DNA of 64,000 nt, from NCBI GenBank assembly GCA_950097015.1, contig CATNEN010000038.1:26759001-26823000 (forward strand), given 5' to 3'. The stretch's first letter is position 1, and each line of letters starts with the position of its first letter. The translations under genes and the position numbers were made by a program. This DNA comes from Macrostomum hystrix. Lineage: Eukaryota; Platyhelminthes; Macrostomidae. The notes below the pieces were generated by a model. The model saw only the letters and a program-made list of their open reading frames with translations, did no database searches and was not told the origin of the DNA. Of this stretch, positions 12,558 through 24,500 are shown piece after piece.

Positions 12558-13665
12558 ATGAACCGACCATCAATCCTCTGCTTCTAAATGACTATCGTCG
12601 TCCGTTCCGAGGTTGCTGGCGTCGCGTGGCTCTTGAGCTCACTGAGGCCGCCCATCTTGAGGCCCTTCCACGCGAGCCATACCCGCCGCCGACCCCCGAG
12701 ATCAACTGCCTGATGGACAATCCACGGATCCACTTCAACCTGGCGCTCACCGCTTTGTGCGCCCGCTATCTCCCGACGAGCATCCGACGCGACCGGGCGC
12801 TGAACTTCCTTGCCGATCTCCAACCGACGGACATCGACGTCTGGACCGACGGCTCCGTCAGGGACGGCACCTCGGATGCCTGGGGCGCCGCCGTTATCAA
12901 CACCCGCAGGTGGGGCACCATTATTGCCGCCCCTGCCGGCCGGGTTGCTTGCTCCTTCCAGGCGGAGATATGCGCGATACGGGCGGCCCTCGATTACATC
13001 AGGCAGCTGACGCCGGACCACGGGACGTCGATCCGCATCCATAGCGACTCGCTGGCGGCGCTGGCAGCCCTTGAGCACGGCCCCTGCGAGCAGCGCTCGG
13101 CTGATGGCAGCCTTTGCTGGGCAACGCTGAGCGCCTTTCAACACAGCTGCGAGTTTGTTTGGGTCCCGGCGCACTGCGACATCCCAGGAAATGAGTTGGC
13201 CGACCGCTACGCTAATCGCGCCCGTCTGGAACGACAGCAGGACTGGCCCATCTCTTTCCAAGCTGCTAAGGCGGCCCTTCGCCGGGCGAGAGCCGCCCTT
13301 GACCTCGAGGTGCTGGGGCCGTGCTGGCGCTCCACCCCCAAACACCTCAGCCGCACCGAGACGGTCGCCATCAACCAGCTCAGGGCGGGATGCTCTATGC
13401 TGGCCAATTCCACCCGCCATCGTCTCGGCCTCACTGACGACCCGCTCTGCCGCGACTGTGGCAATCTCGATACCGAAGAGCACATTCTCTTCGAGTGCCC
13501 GCGCGGCGACGGTACCCGTGTTCGCTACGACAACTGGGACGAGGCCCTGCATTTACACCCTGAACAAGTCCTCGCCCTCCTGCGCAGACTGGGGCGCCTC
13601 TGAGCGCTCCTCCTCCTCGCTGCCTGTAGCAGCTTTGGGGACGGTGGATTCAGAAGAAGAAGAAG
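12558..13665 (+). mobile_element. 5'-truncated non-LTR retrotransposon, RNase H end (copy 2)
   Basis: The frame is open from the CAG junction to a stop at 13603. It carries an RNase H domain (VWTDGSV, FQAEICAIRAAL, IHSDSLAAL, PGNELAD) and a CX2CX7HX4C motif (CRDC..H..C). The protein is clearly different from copy 1 in sequence, so this is a second family or a deeply diverged relative, not a duplicate. It is in the same orientation and is also cut 5', here even before the RT domain. About 60 nt of 3' UTR leads into GAAGAAGAAG and then a long CAG tract. Confidence 0.88.
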
Positions 13666-13722
13666 CAGCAGCAGCAGCAGCAGCAGCACAAGCAGCAGCA
13701 GCAGCATCAGCAGCAGCAGCAT

Positions 13723-13764
<42 letters not shown>

Positions 13765-13775
13765 CAACAGCAGCA

Positions 13776-13818
<43 letters not shown>

Positions 13819-13994
13819 CAGCACAAGCAGCAGCAGCAGCAGCAGCTTCAGCACAAGCAGCATCAGCACAAGCAGCAACAACAGCAGCAGCAGCAGCAGC
13901 GGCAGCAACAGCAGCAGCAGCATCAGCACAAGCAGCACAAGCAGCAAAAACAGCAGCAGCAGCAGCGGCAGCATCAGCACAAGCAGCAGCAGCA
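13666..13994. repeat. Long CAG-rich microsatellite, 3' of LINE copy 2
   Basis: About 330 bp of (CAG)n with CAA, CAT and CACAAG interruptions, again containing CATCAGCACAAGCAG. Poly-Ala, poly-Leu and similar reading frames on both strands are artefacts. Confidence 0.95.
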
Positions 13995-14434
13995 TCCTGA
14001 CACTGTTTTGATCGCATCGTATGCAAATGCATCACTTATTTACAATGCCTGGGCATTACATTTGCTAACCCCACCAAGGTGTCAACCATGAAGTTAGCCA
14101 ATAAAATCCCATATTACAGCATCGCTAATTTATATTAGCTATTTTAGAGCTGTAAAGTTTGCACCGACAACACTAATGTCGGATGAGTTGTAAAAAAATC
14201 AATGCGGTTCTGCATCCTGATCTGCGGACTCGTGATTACGAACATAAAACTTTTTTTATAAAGTCTGCATGGGTTCGAGAATCTTAATTGACTACTCGGG
14301 ATTCGGATTGACACTTTACCGTTCACTTTATCGACACTTGCAACACCTGAAGGCCGATTATGCAATAAAAACTGAAAACTGCTTTTTATTACTCGCGTAC
14401 GAACTATAGGCAATTCACTCAAACCATCTACTAG
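13995..14434. other. Spacer, no gene seen
   Basis: AT-rich unique sequence. No coding, RNA or repeat feature is supported. Confidence 0.6.
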
Positions 14435-14892
14435 GAATCGATCTTTCAGGTATTGGGTTTCGATCTTTCAGGTGTTGGGATTCGATCATTCAGGTGTTGG
14501 GATTCGATCTTTTAGGTGTTGGGATTCGATCTTTCTGGTGAGGGATTTGATCTTTCTGGTGAGGGATTCGATCTTTCAGGTATTGGGTTTCGATCTTTCA
14601 GGTGTTGGGATTTGATCATTCAGGTGTTGGGATTCGATCATTCGGGTGTTGAGATTCGATCTTTCAGGTGTTGGGATATTCAGGTGTTGGGATTCGATCA
14701 TTCAGGTGTTGAGATTCGATCATTCAGGTGTTGAGATTCGATCATTCAGGTGTTGGGATTCGATCTTTCAGGTGTTGGGATTCGATCTTTCAGGTGTTGG
14801 GATATTCAGGTGTTGGGATTCGATCATTCAGGTGTTGAGATTCGATCATTCAGGTGTTGGGATTCGATCTTTCAGGTGTTGGGATTCGATCT
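14435..14892. repeat. 22-bp minisatellite
   Basis: About 20 copies of GATTCGATCTTTCAGGTGTT plus GG, with ATC-for-CTT variants and shortened units. Confidence 0.93.
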
Positions 14893-15432
14893 TCTGAATT
14901 TGTGATTGAAGAGGCCTTAAAAATTAACCCCGTAATAGTTTTTTAAACTTGCATCTAAATATGTTGAATTTCGCAACACAAAACTACCCTGAACAATGTG
15001 CCTGAGTCAGTCAATGCTAGATAGGGCTCAACAGGACCGGAATTTTTGCGCTTCTCTTACGCAAGACGCGGAATCCAAGAGTAGAAATGTTTCAACAAAC
15101 AAGAATTGATATATGAAAAACTGTTGCACAACAACCTGCTTAGTTAACTTGTTCAACACAGGTTACTTCATTTTAAAGAACGCATGTAGAGAGGAAGATG
15201 GGAAGAGAGGCAGAATTATTAACTGTAAAGTGATGCAATTTTGACGTCTCTTGCAATTCTGCAATGAAAATTGCTGTGATTAACAAACAAATCTAATCAG
15301 CAAGCGTTTAGCAAATCTATTGAAAACTTTCCCCAGATAAATATGTGAACAGAATTGCGAAAACTTGTGCGATAAGGTCCAGGCATCACCACTAGATTAA
15401 TAGAGTTCGAGGAATAACCATATAGGAGATAA
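14893..15432. other. Spacer, no gene seen
   Basis: Unique AT-rich sequence with no supported feature. Confidence 0.6.
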
Positions 15433-16018
15433 AGAGAAGGAGTTATAGATGAGGAAGAGGAAGGATAGATGGGCAGAAGGATAGATGGGGAGAAGGAAGG
15501 ATAGATTGGCAGAAGGATTGATGGAGAGAAGGATAGATGGGGAGAAGGATAGATGGGCAGAAGGATAGATGGGCAGAAAAATAGATGGGCAGAAGGAGAA
15601 GGATAGATGTGGAGAAGGAAGGATAGATGTGCAGAAAAATAGATAGGCAGAAGGAGAAGGATAGATGTGGAGAAGGAAGGAAAGATGGGTAGAAGGATAG
15701 ATGTGGAGAAGGAAGGAAAGATGGGTAGAAGGATAGATGGGGAGAAGGATAGATGGGGAGAAGGATAGATGGGCAGAAGGAAGGATAGATGGGGAGAAGG
15801 AAGGATAGATGGGCAGAAGGAAGGATAGATGGGGAGAAGGATAGATGGGCAGAAGGAAGGATAGATGGGGAGAAGGATAGATGGGCAGAAGGAAGGATAG
15901 ATGGGGAGAAGGATAGATGGGGAGAAGGAAGGATAGATGGGGAGAAGGATAGATGGGGAGAAGGATAGATGGGGAGAAGGAAGGATAGATGGGGAGAAGG
16001 ATAGATAAATAGAAGGGC
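15433..16018. repeat. Purine-rich minisatellite, 16/20-bp units
   Basis: Units of GGATAGATGGGGAGAA with optional GGAA spacers, strongly purine-rich on the plus strand. The minus-strand open frames (Pro/Ser/Leu/Ile-rich) are repeat translations. Confidence 0.93.
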
Positions 16019-16660
16019 AGATGATTGTCACAAACGGTCATCACTAGAGGAGAACATGAGGCTAGAATAATGAGCCGAGTTATCCGTTTGCAGTTAAAAC
16101 CGATAGTTCAGTTGCTCCGAATTCAATAATAATTAATCAGATACGAGCGTCAGAGATCAGGATGACGAGCTTCAGTCAGCTGCAGTGCTGGGCTTAACTA
16201 ACTAGCACAGGCATAAAAATGAGAATTTAGAATTTTATTATAACCTAGCACATATATATATATATATTGTCCGCCACCCTCCTACACGAAGGTCCTCTTC
16301 GACTCTACGCGTCCAAAGCCTTCGGGAATCATAAAATTATTTAACGACTCCCGCATAAGGCCGGTCCCTCTGTCTCTGGGGCTCCTGTACGCAGCACACC
16401 CACACCCACTTGTGCTAGGGTGGGTCCCGTATATACTCCTATATTAGTGAGACCAGAATTTCGAGTTTAAATTTATTCATTCGCTTCCCAATTTGAAACA
16501 GAAAAACACAAGGAAATATCTAGTTTTTTTAAGCCGAAATTTCAGGGAATAAATATTAGCTTAAGGATTGAATTCAGTTTAGCGGGAATCTGGATTCTGT
16601 GTTCTAGGGGACAAAGTGCAGTCTGATAAAGGAATCAGGGCGAAAAGCTGCTTGGAGAGT
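16019..16660. other. Spacer with (TA)n and a GC-richer patch
   Basis: Contains a short (AT)n run near 16253-16267. A GC-richer stretch follows at about 16270-16430 and stands out from its neighbours, possibly an old repeat insertion. No family was recognised. Confidence 0.45.
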
Positions 16661-17308
16661 TGTGGGGTAGTGGGGTAGCAAGGGGGCAGTCAGCAGGGTA
16701 GCTAGGGGGCAGTCAGCAGGGTAGCTAGGGGGCAGTCAGCAGGGTAGCAAGGGGGCAGTCAGCAGGGTAGCTAGGGGGCAGTCAGCAGGGTAGCTAGGGG
16801 GCAGTCAGCAGGGTAGCTAGGGGGCAGTCAGCAGGGTAGCTAGGGGGCAGTCAGCAGGGTAGCTAGGGGGCAGTCAGCAGGGTAGCTAGGGTGCAGTCAG
16901 CAGGGTAGCTAGGGGGCAGTCAGCAGGGTAGCTAGGGGGCAGTCAGCAGGGTAGCAAGGGGGCAGTCAGCAGGGTAGCTAGGGTGCAGTCAGCAGGGTAG
17001 CTAGGGGGCAGTCAGCAGGGTAGCTAGGGGGGCAGTCAGCAGGGTAGCTAGGGGGCAGTCAGCAGGGTAGCAAGGGGGCAGTCAGCAGGGTAGCTAGGGG
17101 GGCAGTCAACAGGGTAGCTAGGGGGGCAGTCAGCAGGGTAGCAAGGGAGTAGTCAGCAGGGTAGCTAGGGGGGCAGTCAACAGGGTAGCTAGGGGGGCAG
17201 TCAGCAGGGTAGCAAGGGAGTAGTCAGCAGGGTAGCTAGGGGGGCAGTCAGCAGGGTAGCTAGGGGGGCAGTCAGCAGGGTAGCAAGGGGGCAGTCAGCA
17301 GGGTAGAT
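16661..17308. repeat. 23-bp G-rich minisatellite
   Basis: About 28 copies of a unit containing GGGTAGCTAGGGGGCAGTCA followed by GCA. Each unit carries two G-runs (GGG and GGGGG or longer) on the plus strand. Confidence 0.95.
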
Positions 17309-18258
17309 TGAGAAAGTGGGGATCAATAATGCCGACACGAACTTATTTCCTGTTGCTTTTGAGTAGAGGGCATACATTCATTAAACTCCACTACTGAAGC
17401 CAGTAGTTTTGCATTGTAGTAAAGCGGCAGTAAATAAGTGACACGACAAGGAAGCAAGGTAAAGTCCATTGTGAAGCAGTTTTTAAACGAGTACCTGAAC
17501 AAGGTTAGCAGTTACGAAGTGAATTCAAGGATAACGATTTATGTCATAAGTAAAAATTGAAGATTCACAACAAAAAATATTTGTTACAGATTTGGACAAG
17601 CTGAGAAGCTGACAATATAGCAAAGAAAAAATATGCACATTTTACTACTTATAGTAAACTTGCTCTTTCTTTTAAAAGGAATGTGAGCGGAAGACACAAA
17701 ACTAAAATAGCTCATTTTATCGTCTTAAAAAACGGAGAATTTCACTGAGCAGCTAACGAAGCAACGTTTTCTATAAAAATTACCTTTGTTTTTGACGTTA
17801 CTTTACTTAAGTAACGAATTAATTTTTTGTATTTCTGCATTTTTTAAACATTTTAACGTTGCTCGTACAAGTAACGGAGAAGTAACGAGTTTCGTGCTCA
17901 ACATAACTGAAAATCATGCACTTAGATCTCGACTTTTAAAACTCAATGCCTTAGAAAAACAAACAATAAATATTGGAGATTTTGGAAAGCGTCGAAAAAA
18001 CGGTATTTAGACACATAAGAGAGTACCAAACAAAAAAGAAAAAAAACCAAGCAAAAAAAGCTGAAGCAGAAGTTAAAAAAATAGTAGCTCAGAAACTATC
18101 TAAGAAGCGATTCGATGTCTTATAACAAACATCTTTTAGAGGAATCAACTTTTTTTCGCTGGCAACCAATCAGACACTGAAACAGAAGTTAACACACAAA
18201 CGAACTGTAATTAGAAGACCGCTTCAAATCTCTAGCCTGTCAGTTTATCACTAACTGT
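17309..18258. other. Spacer 3' of VPS26, no gene seen
   Basis: AT-rich sequence. It has a 12-bp perfect palindrome (TTACTTAAGTAA, near 17804) and several GTAACG repeats. It should contain the VPS26 3' UTR on the minus strand, but no canonical AATAAA was found close to the stop. Confidence 0.45.
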
Positions 18259-18549
18259 TTATGACTCTGAGCTATCCGAGTCGGACAGCGGTTGACCATC
18301 CGCATCTTCAAGGCTATCCGTTTTAGCTGAATTCTCCTTAAAATCAGGAGCGGCGGAAGCAGCGGAGGCGGCTGCTGCTGCCGCTGCTGCAGTTGCACCG
18401 ACTGATTGAGAAGCGAATTGAGCAGATCGATGATGAAAGTAGGACCGATCCGGCTGCATATCGGAGCCAGATTCAGAAGTGAATCGATGCTGCTTCTGCT
18501 GCTGAAGAGATCGACGAGAACGATTTGGACGACGGAATAGCGTCACCTC
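18259..18549 (-). CDS. VPS26: VPS26 last exon
   Basis: Acceptor CCTCTGCTTTCAG at 18550, phase 0. Begins EVTLFRRPNRSRRS, continues with an extended tail containing an Ala run, and ends DSDSSES then stop at 18259-18261. The acidic, Ser-rich tail is longer than in typical VPS26 proteins. Confidence 0.88.
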   Translation of the reverse strand, partial: EVTLFRRPNRSRRSLQQQKQHRFTSESGSDMQPDRSYFHHRSAQFASQSVGATAAAAAAAASAASAAPDFKENSAKTDSLEDADGQPLSDSDSSES

Positions 18550-21500
18550 CTGAAAGCAGAGGGGAAACAATACACGTTCGCGATCTGGAAGACAATGGGG
18601 CATCAGTGAAGACAGTGGAGTGATAGGAGACGCTGTGGAGTGTCAGGTGAGGCAGTGGAGTGACAGGAGACGCAGTGGAGTGACAGGAGACGCAGTGGAG
18701 TGACAGGAGAGGCAGTGGAGTGAAAGGTGAGGCAATGGAGTGACAGGAGAGGCAGTAGAGTGACATGTGAGGCAGTGGAGTGACACGAGACGCTGTGGAG
18801 TGACAGGAGACGCTGTGGAGTGACAGGTGAGGCAGTGGAGTGACAGGATAGGCAGTGGAGCGACAGGTGAGGCAGTGGAGTGACAGGAGACGCTATGGAG
18901 TGAGAGGTGAGGCAGTGGAGTGACAGGAGACACTTTGGAATGACAGGAGAGGCAGTAGAGTGACAGGTGAGGCAGTGGAGTGACAGGAGACACTTTGGAG
19001 TGACAGGAGAGGCAGTAGAGTGACAGGTGAGGCAGTAGAGTGACAGGTGAGGCAGTGGAGTGACAGGAGAGGCAGTAGAGTGACAGGAGACGCTGTGGAG
19101 TGACAGGTGAGGCAGTGGAGTGACAGGATGGGCAGTGGAGCGACAGGTGAGGCAGTGGAGTGACAGGAGACGCTGTGGAGTGACAGGTGAGGCAGTGGAG
19201 TGACAGGAGACACTTTGGAGTGACAGGAGAGGCAGTAGAGTGACAGGTGAGGCAGTGGAGTGACAGGTGAGGCAGGGGAGTGACAGGAGAGGCAGTAGAG
19301 TGACAGGTGAGGCAGTGGAGTGACAGGAGACACTTTGGAGTGACAGGAGAGGCAGTAGAGTGACAGGTGAGGCAGTGGAGTGACAGGAGAGGCAGTAGAG
19401 TGACAGGTGAGGCAGTGGAGTGACAGGAGACACTTTGGAGTGACAGGAGAGGCAGTAGAGTGACAGGTGAGGCAGTGGAGTGACAGGTGAGGCAGTGGAG
19501 TGACAGGTGAGGCAGGGGAGTGACAGGAGAGGCAGTGGAGTGACAGGAGACGCTGTGGAGTGACAGGAGAGGCAGTGGAGTGACAGGTGAGGCAGTGGAG
19601 TGACAGGTGAGGCATTAGAGTGATAGGAGACGCTGTGGAGTGACAGGTGAGGCAGTGGAGTGACAGGAGACGCTGTGGAGTGACAGGAGAGGCAGTGGAG
19701 TGACAGGTGAGGCAGTGGAGTGACAGGTGAGGCATTAGAGTGACAGGAGACGCTGTGGAGTGACATATGAGGCAGTGGAGTGACAGGTGAGGCAGTGGAG
19801 TGGCAGGTGAGGCATTAGAGTGACAGGAGACGCTGTGGAGTGACAGATGAGGCAGTGGAGTGACAGGAGACGCTGTGGAGTGACAGGAGAGGCAGTGGAG
19901 TGACAGGTGAGGCAGTGGAGTGACAGGTGAGGCATTAGAGTGACAGGAGAGGCAGTGGAGTGACAGGAGACGCTGTGGAGTGACAGGTGAGGCATTAGAG
20001 TGACAGGAGACGCTGTGGAGTGACAGGAGAGGCAGTGGAGTGACAGGTGAGGCAGTGGAGTGACAGGTGAGGCATTAGAGTGACAGGAGACGCTGTGGAG
20101 TGACAGGAGACGCTGTGGAGTGACAGGTGAGGCAGTGGAGTGACAGGTGAGGCATTAGAGTGACAGGTGAGGCAGTGGAGTGACAGGTGAGGCATTAGAG
20201 TGACAGGAGACGCTGTGGAGTGACAGGTGAGGCAGTGGAGTGACAGGTGAGGTAGTGGAGTGACAGGTGAGGCAGTGGAGTGACAGGTGAGGCAGTGGAG
20301 TGACAGGTGAGGCATTAGAGTGACAGGTGAGGCAGTGGAGTGACAGGTGAGGCAGTGGAGTGACAGGTGAGGCAGTAGAGTGACAGGAGACGCAGTGGAG
20401 TGACAGGAGAGGCATTAGAGTGACAGGAGACGCTGTGGAGTGACAGGAGACGCTGTGGAGTGACAGGTGAGGCATTAGAGTGACAGGAGACGCTGTGGAG
20501 TGACATATGAGGCAGTAGGGTGTCAGTAGACTTAGGGAGACTATTGCAAGCACAGGTGAGCAGGACATGGAGCACAGACATGCTGCTTGAAGTAGCGCCT
20601 CTCCTCCTCGTCAATGAGCACCAGGTTGAGAAAGTATCGCACAGAGAATCGCTTATTAACATCTCGCATTGTTGGTCCCAAATCGTAGCCGCTAAGGAAG
20701 ATTCGAATCGGTATAGTCTCGCCCTTAACGGGTGCGCCGTCCATAATCTCAAATTTGGCCACTGTTTCGCAGTCGCTAAGGCTGCTGGGGCCCAGGCCCA
20801 CCAGTTCCCTGCGCAATATTTGCACCTCCATATGGCGCACCTTGATGCGTACAAGCAGGAAATAGATCTTGCCAATAATGGCGTCCTTCAGGTGGTACTT
20901 GGATTTGTTATACTCGAATTCAATGTGCAGACAGTCCTCGATGCCAACTTCCATTTTGATGCCCCCAATAGAATCGGGGTACTGCGCCAAGGTGTGCACT
21001 AGGAAGTCCTGCTCCTTTACTATGTCGTTGAGACGCTTGGATATTGTGACGCGAATAAAGTACCTGTCGTTTGGAAAGAAATCAACTAGCTCATTTTTTT
21101 ATTGATTACACCTGTCCCAATCGGGCCAGATGTGCAGCCGGCAGCACAGCCGCAGATATTGCGCGGCGCATCTGAAGACTGCGTACAGCTGTTCAGTCCA
21201 TGGACTGGGGGGACGCCACACCCACCTTCAATTATCCCAGCTGATGCTGGTACCCATTTAACAGCTGGGTGAACTGAAGCAATGCAGAGTTAAGTGTCTT
21301 GCTAAAGGACACAAATTGTTCCAGTGGAGTCGGGAATCGAACCCCGACCTTCAAGTCGTGAGTCCGACGCCCTAACCACTAGGCTACAACTTTCCTAGCT
21401 CATATACTACTTTATCTATTTATAAAATTGGTCCCAGCATTAGCTAAGCGTAGAAATTTAGGTTCGCGTGGCTGCCTCCACAGTCCATGGACTGAACAGT

Positions 21501-24500
21501 TGTACCATCCGGCTCTGAGTCTAGAAACTGGGGAGAGAACTCCCCGCTAAACCGCTATTTTCCGGACCAGTGTAGGCTCACTGGTTAAATTAAAAAAATT
21601 AAAAAAAATGCTATTTAGCAGTGCACAACCTCAGAAAGTTGTGATTCAGAAAACTTATTTTATTTACCGCCACATTTTAAGGCTAGGTACTCGTAGCTTA
21701 AATTGTAGTTAAGTGCAGTTTAATTGCAACTTTTCAAATTTACGTCTGTAAGATATGAAAATTCGTGTCTTGCTTCAACTTCAGCATAAATGTAGAGAAT
21801 TTATTCAGCTTTCTAACACTGTTGCAAGCAGTGCAGAAGATATCGTATTTCTCGTATTTCCTATCTGCTTAGTGCTATATGCTTACTATCTAACCTATTT
21901 AGATTATAGGATTATATTAGAAACAGCGCACCTGAGTTTGACATTGACTCCAAAATAGCTCTCGTAGGGTTTCTCAACGCTGACAAACTCGAAGCCGAGA
22001 GAGCAGCTCTGTGTTAGCACACCGGGTCGGGCCAGTTCGCGAGCCATAGATAGGAACTCGTGCTGACTGCTGCGGTCAGAGAATTGCTCTGCGGGATGTG
22101 GCGAATATTGGATGCTGGGATCAGATAGTGGGAAATGGATTGGGATCAGAATGGTGGATGATGAATGAAGGGATCAGTGGGATCAGAATAGTAAATGCTG
22201 GATATTGGGATCAGTGGGATCAGAATAGTGAATGCTGGATATTGGGATCAGTGGGATCAGAATAGTGAATGCTGGATATTGGGATCAGTGGGATCAGAAT
22301 AGTGAATGCTGGATATTGGAATCAGTGGGATCAGAATAGTGAATGCTGGATATTGGGATCAGTGGGATCAGAATAGTGAATGCTGGATATTGGGATCAGT
22401 GGGATCAGTATAGTGGATGGTGGATATTGGGATCAGTTGGATCAGAATAGTGAATGCTGGATATTGGGATCAGTGGGATCAGTATAGTGGATGGTGGATA
22501 TTGGGATCAGTGGGATCAGTATAGTGGATGGTGGATATTGGGATCAGTGGGATCAGAATAGTGAATGCTGGATATTGGGATCAGTGGGATCAGTATAGTG
22601 GATGGTGGATATAGGGATCAGTGGGATCAGAATAGTGAATGCTGGATATTGGGATCAGTGGGATCAGAATAGTGGATGGTGGGTATTGGGATCAGTGGGA
22701 TCAGAATAGTGAATGCTGGATATTGGGATCAGTGGGATCAGTATAGTGGATGGTGGATATTGGGATCAGTGGGATCAGTATAGTGGATGGTGGATATTGG
22801 GATCAGTGGGATCAGAATAGTGAATGCTGGATATTGGGATCAGTGGGATCAGAATAGTGAATGCTGGATATTGGGATCAGTGGGATCAGAATAGTGAATG
22901 CTGGATATTGGGATCAGTGGGATCAGTATAGTGGATGGTGGATATTGGGATCAGTGGGATCAGAATAGTGAATGCTGGATATTGGGATCAGTGGGATCAG
23001 TATAGTGGATGGTGGATATTGGGATCAGTGGGATCAGAATAGTGAATGCTGGATATTGGGATCAGTGGGATCAGAATAGTGAATGCTGGATATTGGGATC
23101 AGTGGGATCAGAATAGTGAATGCTGGATATTGGGATCAGTAGGATCAGAATAGTGAATGCTGGATGTTGGGATCAGTAGGATCAGAATAGTGACTGCTGG
23201 ATATTGGGATCAGTGGGATCAGTTTAGTGGATGGTGGATATTGGGATCAGTGGGATCAGAATAGTGAATGCTGGATATTGGGATCAGTGGGATCAGAATA
23301 GTAAATGCTGGATATTGGGATCAGTGGGATCAGAATAGTGAATGCTGGATATTGGGATCAGTGGGATCAGAATAGTGAATGCTGGATATTGGGATCAGTA
23401 GGATCAGAATAGTGAATGCTGGATGTTGGGATCAGTAGGATCAGAATAGTGAATGCTGGATATTGGGATCAGTGGGATCAGAATAGTGAATGCTGGATAT
23501 TGGGATCAGAATAGTGAATGCTGGATGTTGGGATCAGAATAGTGAATGCTGGATGTTGGGATCAGTAGGATCAGAATAGTGAATGCTGGATATTGGGATC
23601 AGTGGGATCAGAATAGTGAATGCTGGATATTGGGATCAGAATAGTGAATGCTGGATGTTGGGATCAGAATAGTGAATGCTGGATGTTGGGATCAGTAGGA
23701 TCAGAATAGTGAATGCTGGATATTGGGATCAGTGGGATCAGAATAGTGAATGCTGGATATTGGGATCAGAATAGTGAATGATGGATATTGGGATCAGTGG
23801 GATCAGAATAGTGAATGCTGGATATTGGGATCAGAATAGTGAATGCTGGATGTTGGGATCAGTAGGATCAGAATAGTGAATGCTGGATATTGGGATCAGT
23901 GGGATCAGAATAGTGAATGCTGGATATTGGGATCAGAATAGTGAATGCTGGATGTTGGGATCAGAATAGTGAATGCTGGATGTTGGGATCAGTAGGATCA
24001 GAATAGTGAATGCTGGATATTGGGATCAGTGGGATCAGAATAGTGAATGCTGGATATTGGGATCAGAATAGTGAATGCTGGATGTTGGGATCAGAATAGT
24101 GAATGCTGGATGTTGGGATCAGTAGGATCAGAATAGTGAATGCTGGATATTGGGATCAGTGGGATCAGAATAGTGAATGCTGGATATTGGGATCAGTGGG
24201 ATCAGAATAGTGAATGCTGGATATTGGGATCAGTAGGATCAGAATAGTGAATGCTGGATGTTAGGATCAGTAGGATCAGAATAGTGAATGCTGGATATTG
24301 GGATCAGTGGGATCAGAATAGTGAATGCTGGATATTGGGATCAGAATAGTGAATGCTGGATGTTGGGATCAGAATAGTGAATGCTGGATGTTGGGATCAG
24401 TAGGATCAGAATAGTGAATGCTGGATATTGGGATCAGTGGGATCAGAATAGTGAATGCTGGATATTGGGATCAGAATAGTGAATGCTGGATGTTGGGATC

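Noticed and set aside
13525-14035. Poly-Ala, poly-Leu and poly-Ser frames around the CAG tracts
   Set aside because: Microsatellite artefacts in several frames on both strands.
18603-20568. Long Ser/Thr/Leu/Cys/His-rich minus-strand frames
   Set aside because: Translation of the 20-bp minisatellite; several overlapping frames are open at once, and the region is an intron between two phase-matched VPS26 exons.
21318-21394. Functional tRNA gene on the minus strand
   Set aside because: A and B boxes are good but the acceptor stem does not pair. The sequence continues into a SINE body with an A-rich tail and target duplication.
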